Below are positions 25,577 through 34,507 of a DNA stretch of 38,469 bases, piece by piece; position 1 is the stretch's first letter, and each line of letters begins with the position of its first letter. Source of the stretch: an uncultured Erysipelotrichaceae bacterium (GTDB lineage Bacteria > Bacillota_I > Bacilli_A > Erysipelotrichales > Coprobacillaceae); NCBI GenBank assembly GCA_947074115.1, contig CAMTOK010000008.1:1-38469 (forward strand), read 5' to 3'. The notes below the pieces were generated by a model that saw only the letters and a list, made by a program, of their open reading frames with translations, ran no database searches and was not told where the DNA came from. Both the position numbers and the translations under genes were made by a program.

Positions 25577-26767
25577 TTAATTTTTATGAGAACCAATAAA
25601 TTCACCATGTTGGATTGGTAAAAAGATTTCCTGATATGTTCTTAGAGCATAGTGATCTGTCATCCCTGACAAGTAATCTGAAACAATCAATTCTTTTGGA
25701 CTAGCCTTATAAACATCATTCATCTTACTTAACGAAATATCAATAGCGTTATCTGTAGAAGGATCAATTAAATCATCATAAAAATTATTATATAATTCTT
25801 TCATCATACGAATAAGCTTTTCATTTTCTTTTAATAAAGTTGGATGATGATGAATGTGTGTAGAGATAAATTTGAATAATGATTCTAATGCAGCATAGAC
25901 TTCACTTGAAAATTCTAAATAAGGTTTATGATAACTATGAATAACGATATCACCTATTAAGACATTGATCATTGATTTATTACTTTTACCTAGTATTTTC
26001 ACGACGTTATCTGGTAAATCATCTTCAGAGATAATACCAACATTAATAGCGTCTTCTATATCTTTACCAACGTATGATATAACATCCGATATACGAACGA
26101 CGCATCCTTCTAATGTCATTGGTGATATTTTCTTTGAATAATCTTTAACATGCCAACACTTTTCATATTCATCCCAAAACTGAGTTATGTCTTTGTTTTT
26201 ATCTGGTTTATACACCCTTGATAAGATTTCACCATTATGACAAAGGATTCCATCTAAGACTTGTAACGACACATTATAACCATTCCCTTTTCTCTCTACA
26301 AAAAGGAGATTTCTCACACTATTCGCATTATGATTAAAGTATCCAAACCCTCTTTCTTCTAAACACATATTGATCGCACTTTCTCCTACGTGTCCATAAG
26401 GCGAATGCCCTAAGTCATGTCCCAGTGCTATCGCTTCTATTAAATCCAGATTAAGGTTTAACCCTCTTCCGATTTGTCGTGCTATACGAGAAACCCATTG
26501 AACATGAACAGAACGCTTAGTGATATGAATATCACTAAAGAAAGATAATGCTTGGGTTTTATCTACATAACGTGAGTAACTTCGAGAATAAAGAACACGA
26601 TCTATATCTTTTTCAAATGGCCATCTGATATCAAATTCAGAATCTGGCTTATGAGTATGTTTAACTTTAATACAGTCTTTATTTTGTGTTGCGTAAGGAG
26701 ACAATCGTTCATCATAGAGCCGTGTTTCAAGCAATGATGAATGAATAATTTTATCTTCTCTTTTCAT
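25577..26767 (-). CDS. dgt: Deoxyguanosinetriphosphate triphosphohydrolase (HD domain)
   Basis: Hydrolyses dGTP or other dNTPs to nucleoside and triphosphate. 396 residues. HD-domain metal ligands: H88 (TKRSVHVQWV), H117-D118 and H121 in ALGHDLGHSPYGH, and the later aspartate in GCVVRISDVISYVGKDIEDAI. SRYVDKTQAL and the N-terminal SRSYSRYVDKTQ are typical of dGTPase-like proteins. AAGGAAGTG precedes the ATG. Divergent from mutY with 56 bp between the starts. Exact dNTP preference cannot be told from sequence. Confidence 0.9.
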   Translation of the reverse strand: MKREDKIIHSSLLETRLYDERLSPYATQNKDCIKVKHTHKPDSEFDIRWPFEKDIDRVLYSRSYSRYVDKTQALSFFSDIHITKRSVHVQWVSRIARQIGRGLNLNLDLIEAIALGHDLGHSPYGHVGESAINMCLEERGFGYFNHNANSVRNLLFVERKGNGYNVSLQVLDGILCHNGEILSRVYKPDKNKDITQFWDEYEKCWHVKDYSKKISPMTLEGCVVRISDVISYVGKDIEDAINVGIISEDDLPDNVVKILGKSNKSMINVLIGDIVIHSYHKPYLEFSSEVYAALESLFKFISTHIHHHPTLLKENEKLIRMMKELYNNFYDDLIDPSTDNAIDISLSKMNDVYKASPKELIVSDYLSGMTDHYALRTYQEIFLPIQHGEFIGSHKN

Positions 26768-26779
26768 ACAATCACTTCC

Positions 26780-26808
26780 TTTTCAATTTTATCTATTTGT
26801 TGTATAAT
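26780..26808 (+). promoter_or_regulatory. Promoter of mutY
   Basis: -35 TTTTCA (26780-26785), 17-bp spacer, -10 TATAAT (26803-26808), 15 nt before ATG 26824. The transcript would start at the Shine-Dalgarno GGTGAT. It lies in the 56-bp divergent gap shared with dgt. Confidence 0.6.
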
Positions 26809-26823
26809 ACGTTCGGTGATATT

Positions 26824-27837
26824 ATGCAAAATCAATTAATTAATTGGTATTTAGAAAACAAACGAGATTTTCCCTGGAGAGAAAATCAAGATCCGTACCG
26901 TATATGGATCAGCGAAATTATGTTACAACAAACTACAACCGAAGCTGTTATACCTTATTATAACCGTTTTTTAGAAAAATTTCCAAATATATACACACTT
27001 TCACAAGCAACACTTGATGATGTCTATAAACTTTGGGAAGGACTAGGCTATTATAGTCGCGCTAGAAATATACATGCGACTGCCCAAATCATTATGAATG
27101 ATTTTAACGGTGTGTTTCCAACAACACATAAAGATGTATTAAGTCTAAAAGGGATTGGACCATATACCGCAGGTGCTATTTGTTCAATTGCTTATCATAT
27201 GCCCTTACCTGCAGTTGATGGTAATGTTCTTAGAATTATTGCACGTCTTTATGACATTGAAGAAAACATACTAGAAAAACGCGTTAATGATGAAGTGACA
27301 CATATTATTCAAGGCTTATTAGATGGTATTAACCCTTCTGATTTCAATCAAGCCTTAATGGATCTTGGTGCAACAATTTGTCGTCCTAAGAATCCTAAAT
27401 GTGAGATATGCCCTATCTCAAATTCATGTATTGCTTTTCAAACACATAAACAAACTGTTTTGCCTATTCGTATAACAAAAACAAAGAAACAAGACATTCA
27501 TTATGTAACGGGAATTGTAACATACAACGATTACATTCATATTTTTAAAACAGAGAGTGGTCTTTTATCAAACCTATTTCAATGTCCTCAATTTAATGTA
27601 GAAAGTCCATTTTCTTTTATAGAAGCCTACACTAAAGAATATGGTGTGACATTACATGTTGTGAGTCATATTAAAAAAATAAAGCATGTCTTCACTCATA
27701 GGACTTGGTATATGGATGTTTATCACTTCCAATTAGATCAACCCGTAGAAGATTTGATTCCTATAAACACACTAGATCAATACGCTATTTCTACAGCACA
27801 TCAAAAATGCTTAAAAGCCTATCATCTTTATAAATAA
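26824..27837 (+). CDS. mutY: A/G-specific adenine DNA glycosylase
   Basis: Removes adenine mispaired with 8-oxoguanine. 337 residues from ATG 26824. Catalytic Glu31 in EIMLQQT, helix-hairpin-helix LKGIGPYTAGAI (108-119), Asp132 in VDGNVLRI, and the [4Fe-4S] cysteines C186, C193, C196, C202 (C-x6-C-x2-C-x5-C) are all present. The C-terminal part (VTGIVTYNDYIHIFKT to VFTHRTWYMDVYHF) is the NUDIX-like domain that recognises 8-oxoG. The longest frame adds nine residues (from 26797) that would include the -10; GGTGAT supports 26824. Divergent from dgt. Confidence 0.96.
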   Translation: MQNQLINWYLENKRDFPWRENQDPYRIWISEIMLQQTTTEAVIPYYNRFLEKFPNIYTLSQATLDDVYKLWEGLGYYSRARNIHATAQIIMNDFNGVFPTTHKDVLSLKGIGPYTAGAICSIAYHMPLPAVDGNVLRIIARLYDIEENILEKRVNDEVTHIIQGLLDGINPSDFNQALMDLGATICRPKNPKCEICPISNSCIAFQTHKQTVLPIRITKTKKQDIHYVTGIVTYNDYIHIFKTESGLLSNLFQCPQFNVESPFSFIEAYTKEYGVTLHVVSHIKKIKHVFTHRTWYMDVYHFQLDQPVEDLIPINTLDQYAISTAHQKCLKAYHLYK

Positions 27838-27868
27838 AGACCGAAAGTTTATTCACTTTCGGTCTTTT
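27836..27868. terminator. Bidirectional terminator between mutY and phoH
   Basis: Perfect 13-bp stem AAAGACCGAAAGT/ACTTTCGGTCTTT (27836-27848, 27855-27867), 6-nt loop. The phoH stop (27849-27851) lies in the loop. The T-run is stronger on plus. Confidence 0.9.
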
Positions 27869-28820
27869 CTTCTTGATAAGCTTTTTCATAACATTCAATA
27901 ATACTTTGTACAACTGGATGTCTAACAACATCAAGTGCACTCATTCTAATAAATCGAATACCTTTAACGCCTTTTAATATTTCAATTGCACGTTTTAAAC
28001 CACTATGAACACCTTTAGGTAAATCTATTTGTGTGACATCTCCTGTGATAATCATTTTTGAATTGAAACCTAAACGTGTAAGGAACATTTTCATTTGAGC
28101 ATCTGTTGTATTTTGAGCTTCATCGAGTATAACATAAGCATCTTCAAGTGTACGCCCTCTCATATACGCTAGAGGCGCAATTTCAATAATCCCCTTCTCT
28201 ATAAGTCTTTCTGTCTGTTCTTGCCCTAACATGTCGTATAACGCGTCATAGAGCGGTCTTAAGTACGGATCGACCTTTTCCTTTAAATCCCCAGGTAAGA
28301 AGCCTAGATTCTCTCCTGCTTCGACTGCAGGACGTGTTAGGATTATTTTCTTAACTTGATTGTTCTTTAATGCCCAAACCGCAAAGACAACTGCAAGGTA
28401 TGTCTTACCAGTCCCTGCCGGTCCTATACCAAAAACAACATCGTATTTCTTTAAGGCAAAATAGTAATCTCTTTGTCCTATGGTTTTAGGAGTTATAAGT
28501 TTACCTGTTTGTGTTTTGGCTATTTTAATATCATAAAGTTTTTCTATGACATTCTGATTGTCTGACTTTTGTAAATTAGATGCATAGACAACATCTCTTT
28601 TATCTATTTTTTTACCTTGTTTAACAAGTTGAATTAAAACTTGAACTGTTTGTTCTAAACCTTTTGTAAAATCATTTTCCTCGTATATACATTCTTCCCC
28701 TCTAACAATGAGATCAACTTTATATATCTCTTCTAGTGTTTTCAGATTTGTTTCTTGTACACCTAGAAATGTATTCAGTTCATCTACATTCAATGATTCT
28801 AATTTAATGATTTTCTTCAT
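27849..28820 (-). CDS. phoH: PhoH-family ATPase
   Basis: 323 residues. Walker A GIGPAGTGKTYLA (131-143) and Walker B VILDEAQNTT; LTRPAVEAGENLGFLPGDL and GDVTQIDLP are diagnostic of PhoH/YbeZ. The family is linked to RNA metabolism and pairs with YbeY endoribonuclease in many bacteria. Here it follows yqfD with a 17-bp overlap, exactly as in Bacillus. GGAGA lies a few bases before the ATG. The next Bacillus genes (pgpH, ybeY) do not follow; mutY converges instead. Confidence 0.94.
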   Translation of the reverse strand: MKKIIKLESLNVDELNTFLGVQETNLKTLEEIYKVDLIVRGEECIYEENDFTKGLEQTVQVLIQLVKQGKKIDKRDVVYASNLQKSDNQNVIEKLYDIKIAKTQTGKLITPKTIGQRDYYFALKKYDVVFGIGPAGTGKTYLAVVFAVWALKNNQVKKIILTRPAVEAGENLGFLPGDLKEKVDPYLRPLYDALYDMLGQEQTERLIEKGIIEIAPLAYMRGRTLEDAYVILDEAQNTTDAQMKMFLTRLGFNSKMIITGDVTQIDLPKGVHSGLKRAIEILKGVKGIRFIRMSALDVVRHPVVQSIIECYEKAYQEEKTESE

Positions 28821-29772
28821 TCGTTTCTCCTTCTGTTATTTCAGGCATTGGATCCCCTGGCTCTGCAATATTCTCTAAGAAAGTATAATGCATCGTTAAT
28901 GTTATTTTACTACTTGTTCTCTTAAATTGTAAAACATTTTCTTTATCAATTATAACGTCAGTTGGGATTTGAGATCTTATTCTTAATAAGAGTTCATAAA
29001 AGACATCTGCTTGATCTTGATTTTTATTTTTAACACTCGCTTCGAATTGGTTAAATGTATAAGCATATATTCTTCCATCAACCGGTATGATCTTTGTTTC
29101 GTTACTTGTTGATATGATTGTATTCTCTACTAATAACTCTCCCTTTTTTACATATTGGTTTTTTGTCACTTTTATCAAACCACTATCAACATCGAAAGAA
29201 TGGATTAAGCCATCTTTTGATGCATACAAACTTTTAAAACTGTCGACTTGAACTTCTGCTTGAACTCGTTTTGTATATTCAACACAAAAAACACTACCAA
29301 CTTGATAGACATTGATATATTCAATTTTATCTGAATAAGTTTCTTTTAAGGAGACTAAGATATCATTTAGTTTTTCATACGATTTTAATCGATCAAAAGG
29401 TTGTACGTTTAAATCTTTTAATTCTTCATAAATGGTATCATTTACAGATGGAACTGTTCCTATTATTTCTATTTTAAAGATGAACTGGGCACAAACAAAT
29501 ATTGATATAAAAAATGCGAGGACACCTATTATATTGAGGTAATGTTTAGACATATAAAAAATATATTTAAACAACCCCATCGTTCCTCTGTTTTCTAAGT
29601 AGAATCCACACCCTCTATACGCTAACATTTGGTATGTAGGACTATAAAAAGTATATCCATCTTCTACGGCCTTTATATGAAGAATTTTTATTTTTCTACT
29701 TTTAGCATAATGTAATAGCTCATATAAGCTATCTCTATCTATATATAATAAGTTATAACCTATATTCCACAT
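28804..29772 (-). CDS. yqfD: Sporulation protein YqfD
   Basis: 322 residues. An N-terminal cytoplasmic region (to about 68) contains LLYIDRDSLYELLHYAKSRKI; a strong membrane segment lies near 75-97 (YLNIIGVLAFFISIFVCAQFIF); an extracytoplasmic part of about 220 residues follows. That part has the YqfD features FKIEIIGTVP, VKKGELLVENTI and AYTFNQFE. Family members are sigma-E-controlled stage IV sporulation proteins in the mother cell, of unknown biochemistry. It overlaps yqfC by 20 bases and phoH by 17, so the three are co-transcribed. Confidence 0.9.
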   Translation of the reverse strand: MWNIGYNLLYIDRDSLYELLHYAKSRKIKILHIKAVEDGYTFYSPTYQMLAYRGCGFYLENRGTMGLFKYIFYMSKHYLNIIGVLAFFISIFVCAQFIFKIEIIGTVPSVNDTIYEELKDLNVQPFDRLKSYEKLNDILVSLKETYSDKIEYINVYQVGSVFCVEYTKRVQAEVQVDSFKSLYASKDGLIHSFDVDSGLIKVTKNQYVKKGELLVENTIISTSNETKIIPVDGRIYAYTFNQFEASVKNKNQDQADVFYELLLRIRSQIPTDVIIDKENVLQFKRTSSKITLTMHYTFLENIAEPGDPMPEITEGETNEENH

Positions 29773-29956
29773 TTTGTATCACTTTTACCTTCCCCTTGAT
29801 TCTTATTTCAAGCTGATCATAATACAATACCTCTAGCCCCACTCCTTGTATACAAATAATATTTTTTTCATCTTTAATCTTTATACAGAATTCGTTCAAT
29901 TCCATAAGTTCTTTGTAATCTTTAACATAAACTTGATTCTTGTCTAGAATTAACAT
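29753..29956 (-). CDS. yqfC: Sporulation protein YqfC (YabP family)
   Basis: 67 residues from ATG 29956. KELMELNEFCIKI, IICIQGVGLEVLYYDQLEIRIKGKV and the following strands match the YabP/YqfC family of short beta-rich sporulation proteins. The longest frame starts at ATG 29974, but the Shine-Dalgarno GAGGTG is inside that extension with correct spacing to 29956. A sigma-E-like promoter lies upstream. Paired with yqfD as in Bacillus; the pair is thought to act in the mother cell. Confidence 0.85.
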   Translation of the reverse strand: MLILDKNQVYVKDYKELMELNEFCIKIKDEKNIICIQGVGLEVLYYDQLEIRIKGKVKVIQNVEYRL

Positions 29957-29972
29957 ACGCTCACCTCTAAAC

Positions 29973-30001
29973 ATTATATGACGAAGTTATAAAAGAATGC
30001 C
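29973..30001 (-). promoter_or_regulatory. Candidate sigma-E promoter of yqfC-yqfD-phoH
   Basis: -10 CATATAAT (29973-29980; sigma-E consensus CATACAAT), 14-bp spacer, -35-like GGCATTC (29995-30001). It lies between the rpsU terminator and yqfC. phoH would then also be sporulation-expressed unless another promoter exists. Confidence 0.5.
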
Positions 30002-30017
30002 TAGCACTTTTTTAAAC

Positions 30018-30054
30018 GCAAAAAGAAAGAGAGTGAATTTTACAATTCACTCTC
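30018..30054 (-). terminator. Terminator of rpsU
   Basis: Perfect 11-bp stem GAGAGTGAATT/AATTCACTCTC (30029-30039, 30044-30054), 4-nt loop, T-rich run on the minus strand, 8 bp past the rpsU stop. Confidence 0.92.
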
Positions 30055-30062
30055 CAAACAAT

Positions 30063-30245
30063 TTATCTTTGTTTTCCTTTATTTTTTCTCGCAGCTTCAG
30101 ATTTCATTTTTCTTTTTAAACCTGGCTTTACATAAAATTCTCTTTTACGAGCTTCTGCAAGGGTACCTGTTCTCGAAACTTGTCTTTTGAAACGACGTAA
30201 TGCATCATCTAAAGATTCATTTTCTCTTACTACAGTCTTTGCCAT
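30063..30245 (-). CDS. rpsU: Ribosomal protein bS21
   Basis: 60 residues: [21 protein letters not shown] and the arginine/lysine-rich C-terminus ([20 protein letters not shown]) are the whole bS21 signature. Component of the 30S platform near the anti-Shine-Dalgarno. AGGGGGGAAG precedes the ATG. It has its own promoter and terminator. In Bacillus, rpsU-yqeY follows; yqeY is missing here. Confidence 0.97.
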   Translation of the reverse strand: MAKTVVRENESLDDALRRFKRQVSRTGTLAEARKREFYVKPGLKRKMKSEAARKNKGKQR

Positions 30246-30282
30246 TTGAACTTCCCCCCTTTACTTATTCAATACATGGGAT

Positions 30283-30311
30283 ATTATACATTTATTCAAA
30301 TATAAAATCAA
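30283..30311 (-). promoter_or_regulatory. Promoter of rpsU
   Basis: -35 TTGATT (30306-30311), 17-bp spacer, -10 TATAAT (30283-30288), 37 nt before the ATG. It lies just past the deoC stop. Confidence 0.75.
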
Positions 30312-30318
30312 TACTTTT

Positions 30319-30981
30319 TTAATAATCTTTTTCTACTTTTTTTCCACTCACTAAAGAAATACCAGAAGAAGTCCCAATTCTAGTCGCTCCAACCGCAATT
30401 ACGGCTTCCATTTCTTCAAAACTACGAACTCCTCCGCTTGCTTTAACTTCGCAATGGTCTTGAACAGTATCTTTCATGAGCTTAACATCTTCTACTGTTG
30501 CTCCACCTGTAGAGAATCCAGTTGAAGTTTTAACGAACGTCGCCTTTGCTTGTACACATAATTCACAAGCTTTTTTAATTTCTTCTTTCGTGAGTAAACA
30601 AGTTTCTAAAATTACCTTAACACAATTACCCTTTGCTGCTTTGACTACTGCCTCTATATCTGCTAAAACAGTTTGATCATCACCGTCCTTTAAAGCACCG
30701 ATATTGATCACCATATCTATTTCATCTGCACCGTTTGAAATTGCATTTTCTGTTTCGAATGCTTTTACTTCTTTTGTTGATGCACCTAACGGAAATCCAA
30801 TCACCGTACATACTTTTACTGATGAGTTTTCTAATTCTTTTGCACATAATTTAACCCAAAAAGGATTAACACATACAGAAGCAAAGCTATAGTCATTTGC
30901 TTCTTTGCAAAGTTGAATGATTTGTTCTTTCTTTGCATCTGGTTTTAATATCGTGTGGTCTATTAATTGATTATATTTCAT
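30319..30981 (-). CDS. deoC: Deoxyribose-phosphate aldolase
   Basis: Cleaves 2-deoxyribose-5-phosphate to glyceraldehyde-3-phosphate and acetaldehyde. 220 residues. Schiff-base Lys151 in [13 protein letters not shown], proton-relay Lys180 in EVKASGGVR, Asp89 in [22 protein letters not shown] precedes the ATG. It overlaps the murE end by 11 bases, an unusual placement for a nucleoside-salvage gene, although Bacillus also has a dra homologue in other contexts. Last gene of the rsmE-to-deoC run. Confidence 0.96.
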   Translation of the reverse strand: MKYNQLIDHTILKPDAKKEQIIQLCKEANDYSFASVCVNPFWVKLCAKELENSSVKVCTVIGFPLGASTKEVKAFETENAISNGADEIDMVINIGALKDGDDQTVLADIEAVVKAAKGNCVKVILETCLLTKEEIKKACELCVQAKATFVKTSTGFSTGGATVEDVKLMKDTVQDHCEVKASGGVRSFEEMEAVIAVGATRIGTSSGISLVSGKKVEKDY

Positions 30982-32434
30982 CGTCTTCTCCTTTAAATAT
31001 CTTATTAATTGCTGCTAACGCAATATATTTATCTCCCGGGTAAGGGGTATTGCCAATAGATGAGGCCATGAATTGTTCATGTCCTTTTCCAAGAATGAGA
31101 ATAATATCTCCAGGATGTGCAATTTCAATTGCTTGTTCAATAGCAATCATACGATCCTCAATAATTACACTCACCAAATCTTCTAAATAATTTTGAATAT
31201 CTTCACATAGTTCCTCTACAGAATCATCTCTATTATCACCAGCTGTTAAAATAACTTGATCACAATATTTATTAGCAAGTCTACCAATTTGGGCTGCCTT
31301 TCTTTGATTTCGTTTTCCAGACATCCCACAAACCGCAATAATTCTTGCATCACCAACTCTTACACTATGAGCAAATTTAAAGACTTGTTCAAAATTTTGT
31401 ATGTGTTGGCAGTAATCTACAATAACATGAAATGAATATGGATGCTTTATAAGTTCCATTCGTCCATCAACTGTTGAAACAAGCGCAATACTTTTAATGA
31501 TTTCATGTATAGGCATATCCAATGCATAAAGTGTTGCCATAACTGCTAAAACATTTGCTACATTTTGTTTTCCTAATGTAGGAGATGTTACGCGATATGC
31601 TTCTTGATTGATCCATAGATCAAATTCAGTATGGTCAATATAAAGTTTTATATTCTTGGCCATAATTTGAGCCTGATGTTCAATACCATAAGTTATAATT
31701 TGTGATTTAACTTGATCTTTTACCAAATTATAAAATTTAACTTCATCTGTATTAAGAATTGCATAACCTTTTTCATCAACAAGTGAAAAGAGTTTCATTT
31801 TAGAACGCATTAAATGCTCTAATGTTCCGTGAAAATCCAAATGTTCTTCGTATACATTTGTAAAGACGCCTATGTCAAAGTGAACACTATCTACACGTTT
31901 TAATGCCAATCCTTGGCTTGATACTTCAAGGGTGACACCCTTAACATCACTTTTCACCATTTCTGACAAGTGTCTATGAAGATAAATTGCTTCCGGTGTT
32001 GTAAATGGACATTGTTCAATAACACTTCCATACTCTATATTATTTGTACCGATATATCCCATCTTTAACAATTTAGATAAAATGTCCTTGATCATTAAAG
32101 CAACCACTGTTTTTCCACTCGATCCTGTTACGCCAATCATAGTCATCTTGTAACTTGGATGTTCATAAAAAATATCAGCGACTCTATTGAGTTCAGACAA
32201 AACATCATCAACTTTAATATATAGTATGTTTTTTCTTTTGTAAGCAATAGGCTTTGAGTGCACAATACACTTCGCTCCTTGAAATAATGCATCTTCTATA
32301 TACTTATGTCCATCTACACTCAGGCCATCCACACAAAAGAATACTGATTCTTTTGCGACATAACGCGAATCACTATGAATTGATAACACTCTAAAATCTT
32401 CTTCTACATCAAATAACTCATTGATTTTTTTCAA
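30971..32434 (-). CDS. murE: UDP-MurNAc-dipeptide:amino acid ligase (MurE)
   Basis: Adds the third amino acid to the peptidoglycan precursor in the cytoplasm. 487 residues from TTG 32434. P-loop GVTGSSGKT (101-109), TTPEA, the carbamylated-lysine motif [22 protein letters not shown] and GKGHEQF are MurE features. The diaminopimelate motif DNPR is replaced by DNRDD, and the C-terminus reads PYPGDKY as in Lys-type enzymes, so the third residue is probably not diaminopimelate. The longest frame starts at GTG 32443, but AAGGAAG abuts it; TTG 32434, one base after the mtaB stop, is better spaced. Confidence 0.88.
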   Translation of the reverse strand: MKKINELFDVEEDFRVLSIHSDSRYVAKESVFFCVDGLSVDGHKYIEDALFQGAKCIVHSKPIAYKRKNILYIKVDDVLSELNRVADIFYEHPSYKMTMIGVTGSSGKTVVALMIKDILSKLLKMGYIGTNNIEYGSVIEQCPFTTPEAIYLHRHLSEMVKSDVKGVTLEVSSQGLALKRVDSVHFDIGVFTNVYEEHLDFHGTLEHLMRSKMKLFSLVDEKGYAILNTDEVKFYNLVKDQVKSQIITYGIEHQAQIMAKNIKLYIDHTEFDLWINQEAYRVTSPTLGKQNVANVLAVMATLYALDMPIHEIIKSIALVSTVDGRMELIKHPYSFHVIVDYCQHIQNFEQVFKFAHSVRVGDARIIAVCGMSGKRNQRKAAQIGRLANKYCDQVILTAGDNRDDSVEELCEDIQNYLEDLVSVIIEDRMIAIEQAIEIAHPGDIILILGKGHEQFMASSIGNTPYPGDKYIALAAINKIFKGEDDEI

Positions 32435-32435
32435 T

Positions 32436-33725
32436 TTATACACTTCCTTGTAAATTTAGATTTGAAACACTTTCGATATGAACTGTTTTCATTTGCCCTA
32501 TTAATGTTTGGTCAAATGGCACTTCTACCTTAATATAATTTGAAGCATGTCCTACTACGTAGTCTCCATTTCGTTCTTCAAATAGAACATCTAAGTCTTG
32601 TCCTACAAATTGTTCAATATATTCTCTTTGTAATCTTTCAGACAATTGTATTAACGATTGAACACGTTGGTGTTTAATATCACCATGAATTTGTTCTTTC
32701 ATACGGGCTGCCGGTGTTCCCTCTCTTTTTGAATAAGGGAAAACATGGAGTTGATAAAATTTCATGTCTTTGATCCAATTGTATGTTGATTCAAATTCTT
32801 CATCACTTTCACCTGGAAAACCAGTAATGACATCTGTTGTAATAGAAACTTTAGGCAATCTTTTCCTTAAGTCATCTAATTTAGATGCAAATTCACTTGT
32901 CGTATAGTGTCTATTCATTCTCTTTAACACTGTGTCACATCCTGATTGTATTGGAATATGAAGATGGTCCACAATAATATCTGAATCACTAATTAACTGA
33001 ATAATTTCAGGTGACAACTGACTCATTTCAATAGAAGAAATTCTTAAACGTTTTAAACCCTCTACCTTAACTAAGTCTTGTAATAAGTCATAAAAATTGT
33101 AATCTTCTAAATCTTGTCCATAACCCGCTGTATGAATTCCCGTTAAGACAATTTCAACATATCCTTGAGATACCAAGTGATTTGCTTGATCTATCACACT
33201 TTGCGGTTCTCTTGAACGCATTTTTCCTCTTGCATAAGGAATGATACAATACGTACAGAAATTATTACAACCATCCTGTATTTTTAAATAAGCTCTTGTA
33301 TGTTGGCTTAATTGATTGATGTCTAAGTTCTCAAAATGTGACTCTTTCATAACATCGCCAACTTTAATAACTTGTTGATTTGATTCAATCACTTCTTTTA
33401 CACAATCAACAATTTGAGTACGATGTTTTGTTCCTAATATAACATCGACCCCTTCTATTTGCGCAATATCTTGGCTTGCAACTTGGCTATAACAACCAAC
33501 AACACAAACAATTGCGTCTTCGTTTTGACGAACAGCTTTTCTAATCATTTGTCTTGATTTAGAATCTCCTGTATTCGTCACTGTACATGTATTAATGACA
33601 TACACATCTGCTTTATCTTTAAAAGGGACATTAACATATCCCTCATTTAAAAATAATTGCATCATAGCTTCAGATTCATATGTATTCACTTTACATCCCA
33701 GCGTATTAAATGCGACTCTTTTCAT
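32436..33725 (-). CDS. mtaB: tRNA t6A37 methylthiotransferase
   Basis: Radical-SAM enzyme converting t6A to ms2t6A at position 37 of ANN-decoding tRNAs. 429 residues. Three N-terminal cysteines (C11, C47, C78) bind the auxiliary cluster; C153, C157, C160 (CNNFCTYC) bind the radical-SAM cluster. GFPGESDEEF is conserved, and a C-terminal TRAM domain (about 370-429) follows. The opening (VAFNTLGCKVNTYESEAM) separates MtaB from MiaB. AAAGG precedes the ATG. In Bacillus, yqeV also follows rsmE. Confidence 0.95.
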   Translation of the reverse strand: MKRVAFNTLGCKVNTYESEAMMQLFLNEGYVNVPFKDKADVYVINTCTVTNTGDSKSRQMIRKAVRQNEDAIVCVVGCYSQVASQDIAQIEGVDVILGTKHRTQIVDCVKEVIESNQQVIKVGDVMKESHFENLDINQLSQHTRAYLKIQDGCNNFCTYCIIPYARGKMRSREPQSVIDQANHLVSQGYVEIVLTGIHTAGYGQDLEDYNFYDLLQDLVKVEGLKRLRISSIEMSQLSPEIIQLISDSDIIVDHLHIPIQSGCDTVLKRMNRHYTTSEFASKLDDLRKRLPKVSITTDVITGFPGESDEEFESTYNWIKDMKFYQLHVFPYSKREGTPAARMKEQIHGDIKHQRVQSLIQLSERLQREYIEQFVGQDLDVLFEERNGDYVVGHASNYIKVEVPFDQTLIGQMKTVHIESVSNLNLQGSV

Positions 33726-33736
33726 AAATAACCTTT

Positions 33737-34507
33737 CTATTTAAATCGCTTTGCGATTTTTGTACAAACTTTCTTTGAATAATATCCCTTTTCTTCTATA
33801 AATGCAAGACATCCAGAATAATCATAACCTTCAATAAAAGCCATCAACGTCTTGACATCTTCTACTAAGATATTTCCTTTGTAATCTTTATCACAAACAA
33901 TGACTTTATTAATTTGTTTTTGATTGTCTGTATTATAAATATAGACAGTTTTCATATCATCAAAATAAAAACAAATATGACGTTCATCTTCATAAACGAT
34001 TTCTGTTGGTAAAAAATTTGTTTTTAAATAATTCACAGAATAAAGTTCATTTGGTGTGTTTTGGTTAAATTTAATATTTTTAATATGTTCTCTATGTTGT
34101 TTCAATAAAAGAATTTGATAGTCTTCCGTATACCTTTTATTAAGAAATGGTTCGTAATATGGAAGATAGATTTTTGTTTGTGCTTGTTCATCATAAATAA
34201 ATGGTGCCGATTCTAACAATAAAGCAATATCAGAATTAAACATATTTCTTTTTTCATCATAACTCATATAGTTTAAAATATCATGATGTGAATTCATAAA
34301 TAATTCAAACGCTAAATCGATTTGAAACTGTGTCTCTAATCCTTTACATAAAACAATGAACTTCATTAAATCCACTTCGTTTTTAATAGTGACTTTGATT
34401 CCTTTTTTATTTAAATACTCTTGATAAGTTAATATGTTTTCATAAGACTTTGTTTTATGTACTGATATGGAAACACCATACTTATTTAACTTTTCGATAA
34501 ACCCCAT
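33737..34507 (-). CDS. Conserved-looking protein of unknown function
   Basis: 256 residues, soluble, no signal peptide or membrane helix. It begins MGFIEKLNKYGVSISVHKTKSYENIL; the middle has FNSDIALLLESAPFIYDEQAQT and YLPYYEPFLNKRYTEDY; residues near 180-205 read EIVYEDERHICFYFDDMKTVYIYN, suggesting a beta-rich part. I recognise no family. It is translationally coupled to rsmE (one shared base) and 11 bp from mtaB, so it is likely expressed with RNA-modification genes, but that does not give a function. Composition matches its neighbours. Confidence 0.75.
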   Translation of the reverse strand: MGFIEKLNKYGVSISVHKTKSYENILTYQEYLNKKGIKVTIKNEVDLMKFIVLCKGLETQFQIDLAFELFMNSHHDILNYMSYDEKRNMFNSDIALLLESAPFIYDEQAQTKIYLPYYEPFLNKRYTEDYQILLLKQHREHIKNIKFNQNTPNELYSVNYLKTNFLPTEIVYEDERHICFYFDDMKTVYIYNTDNQKQINKVIVCDKDYKGNILVEDVKTLMAFIEGYDYSGCLAFIEEKGYYSKKVCTKIAKRFK

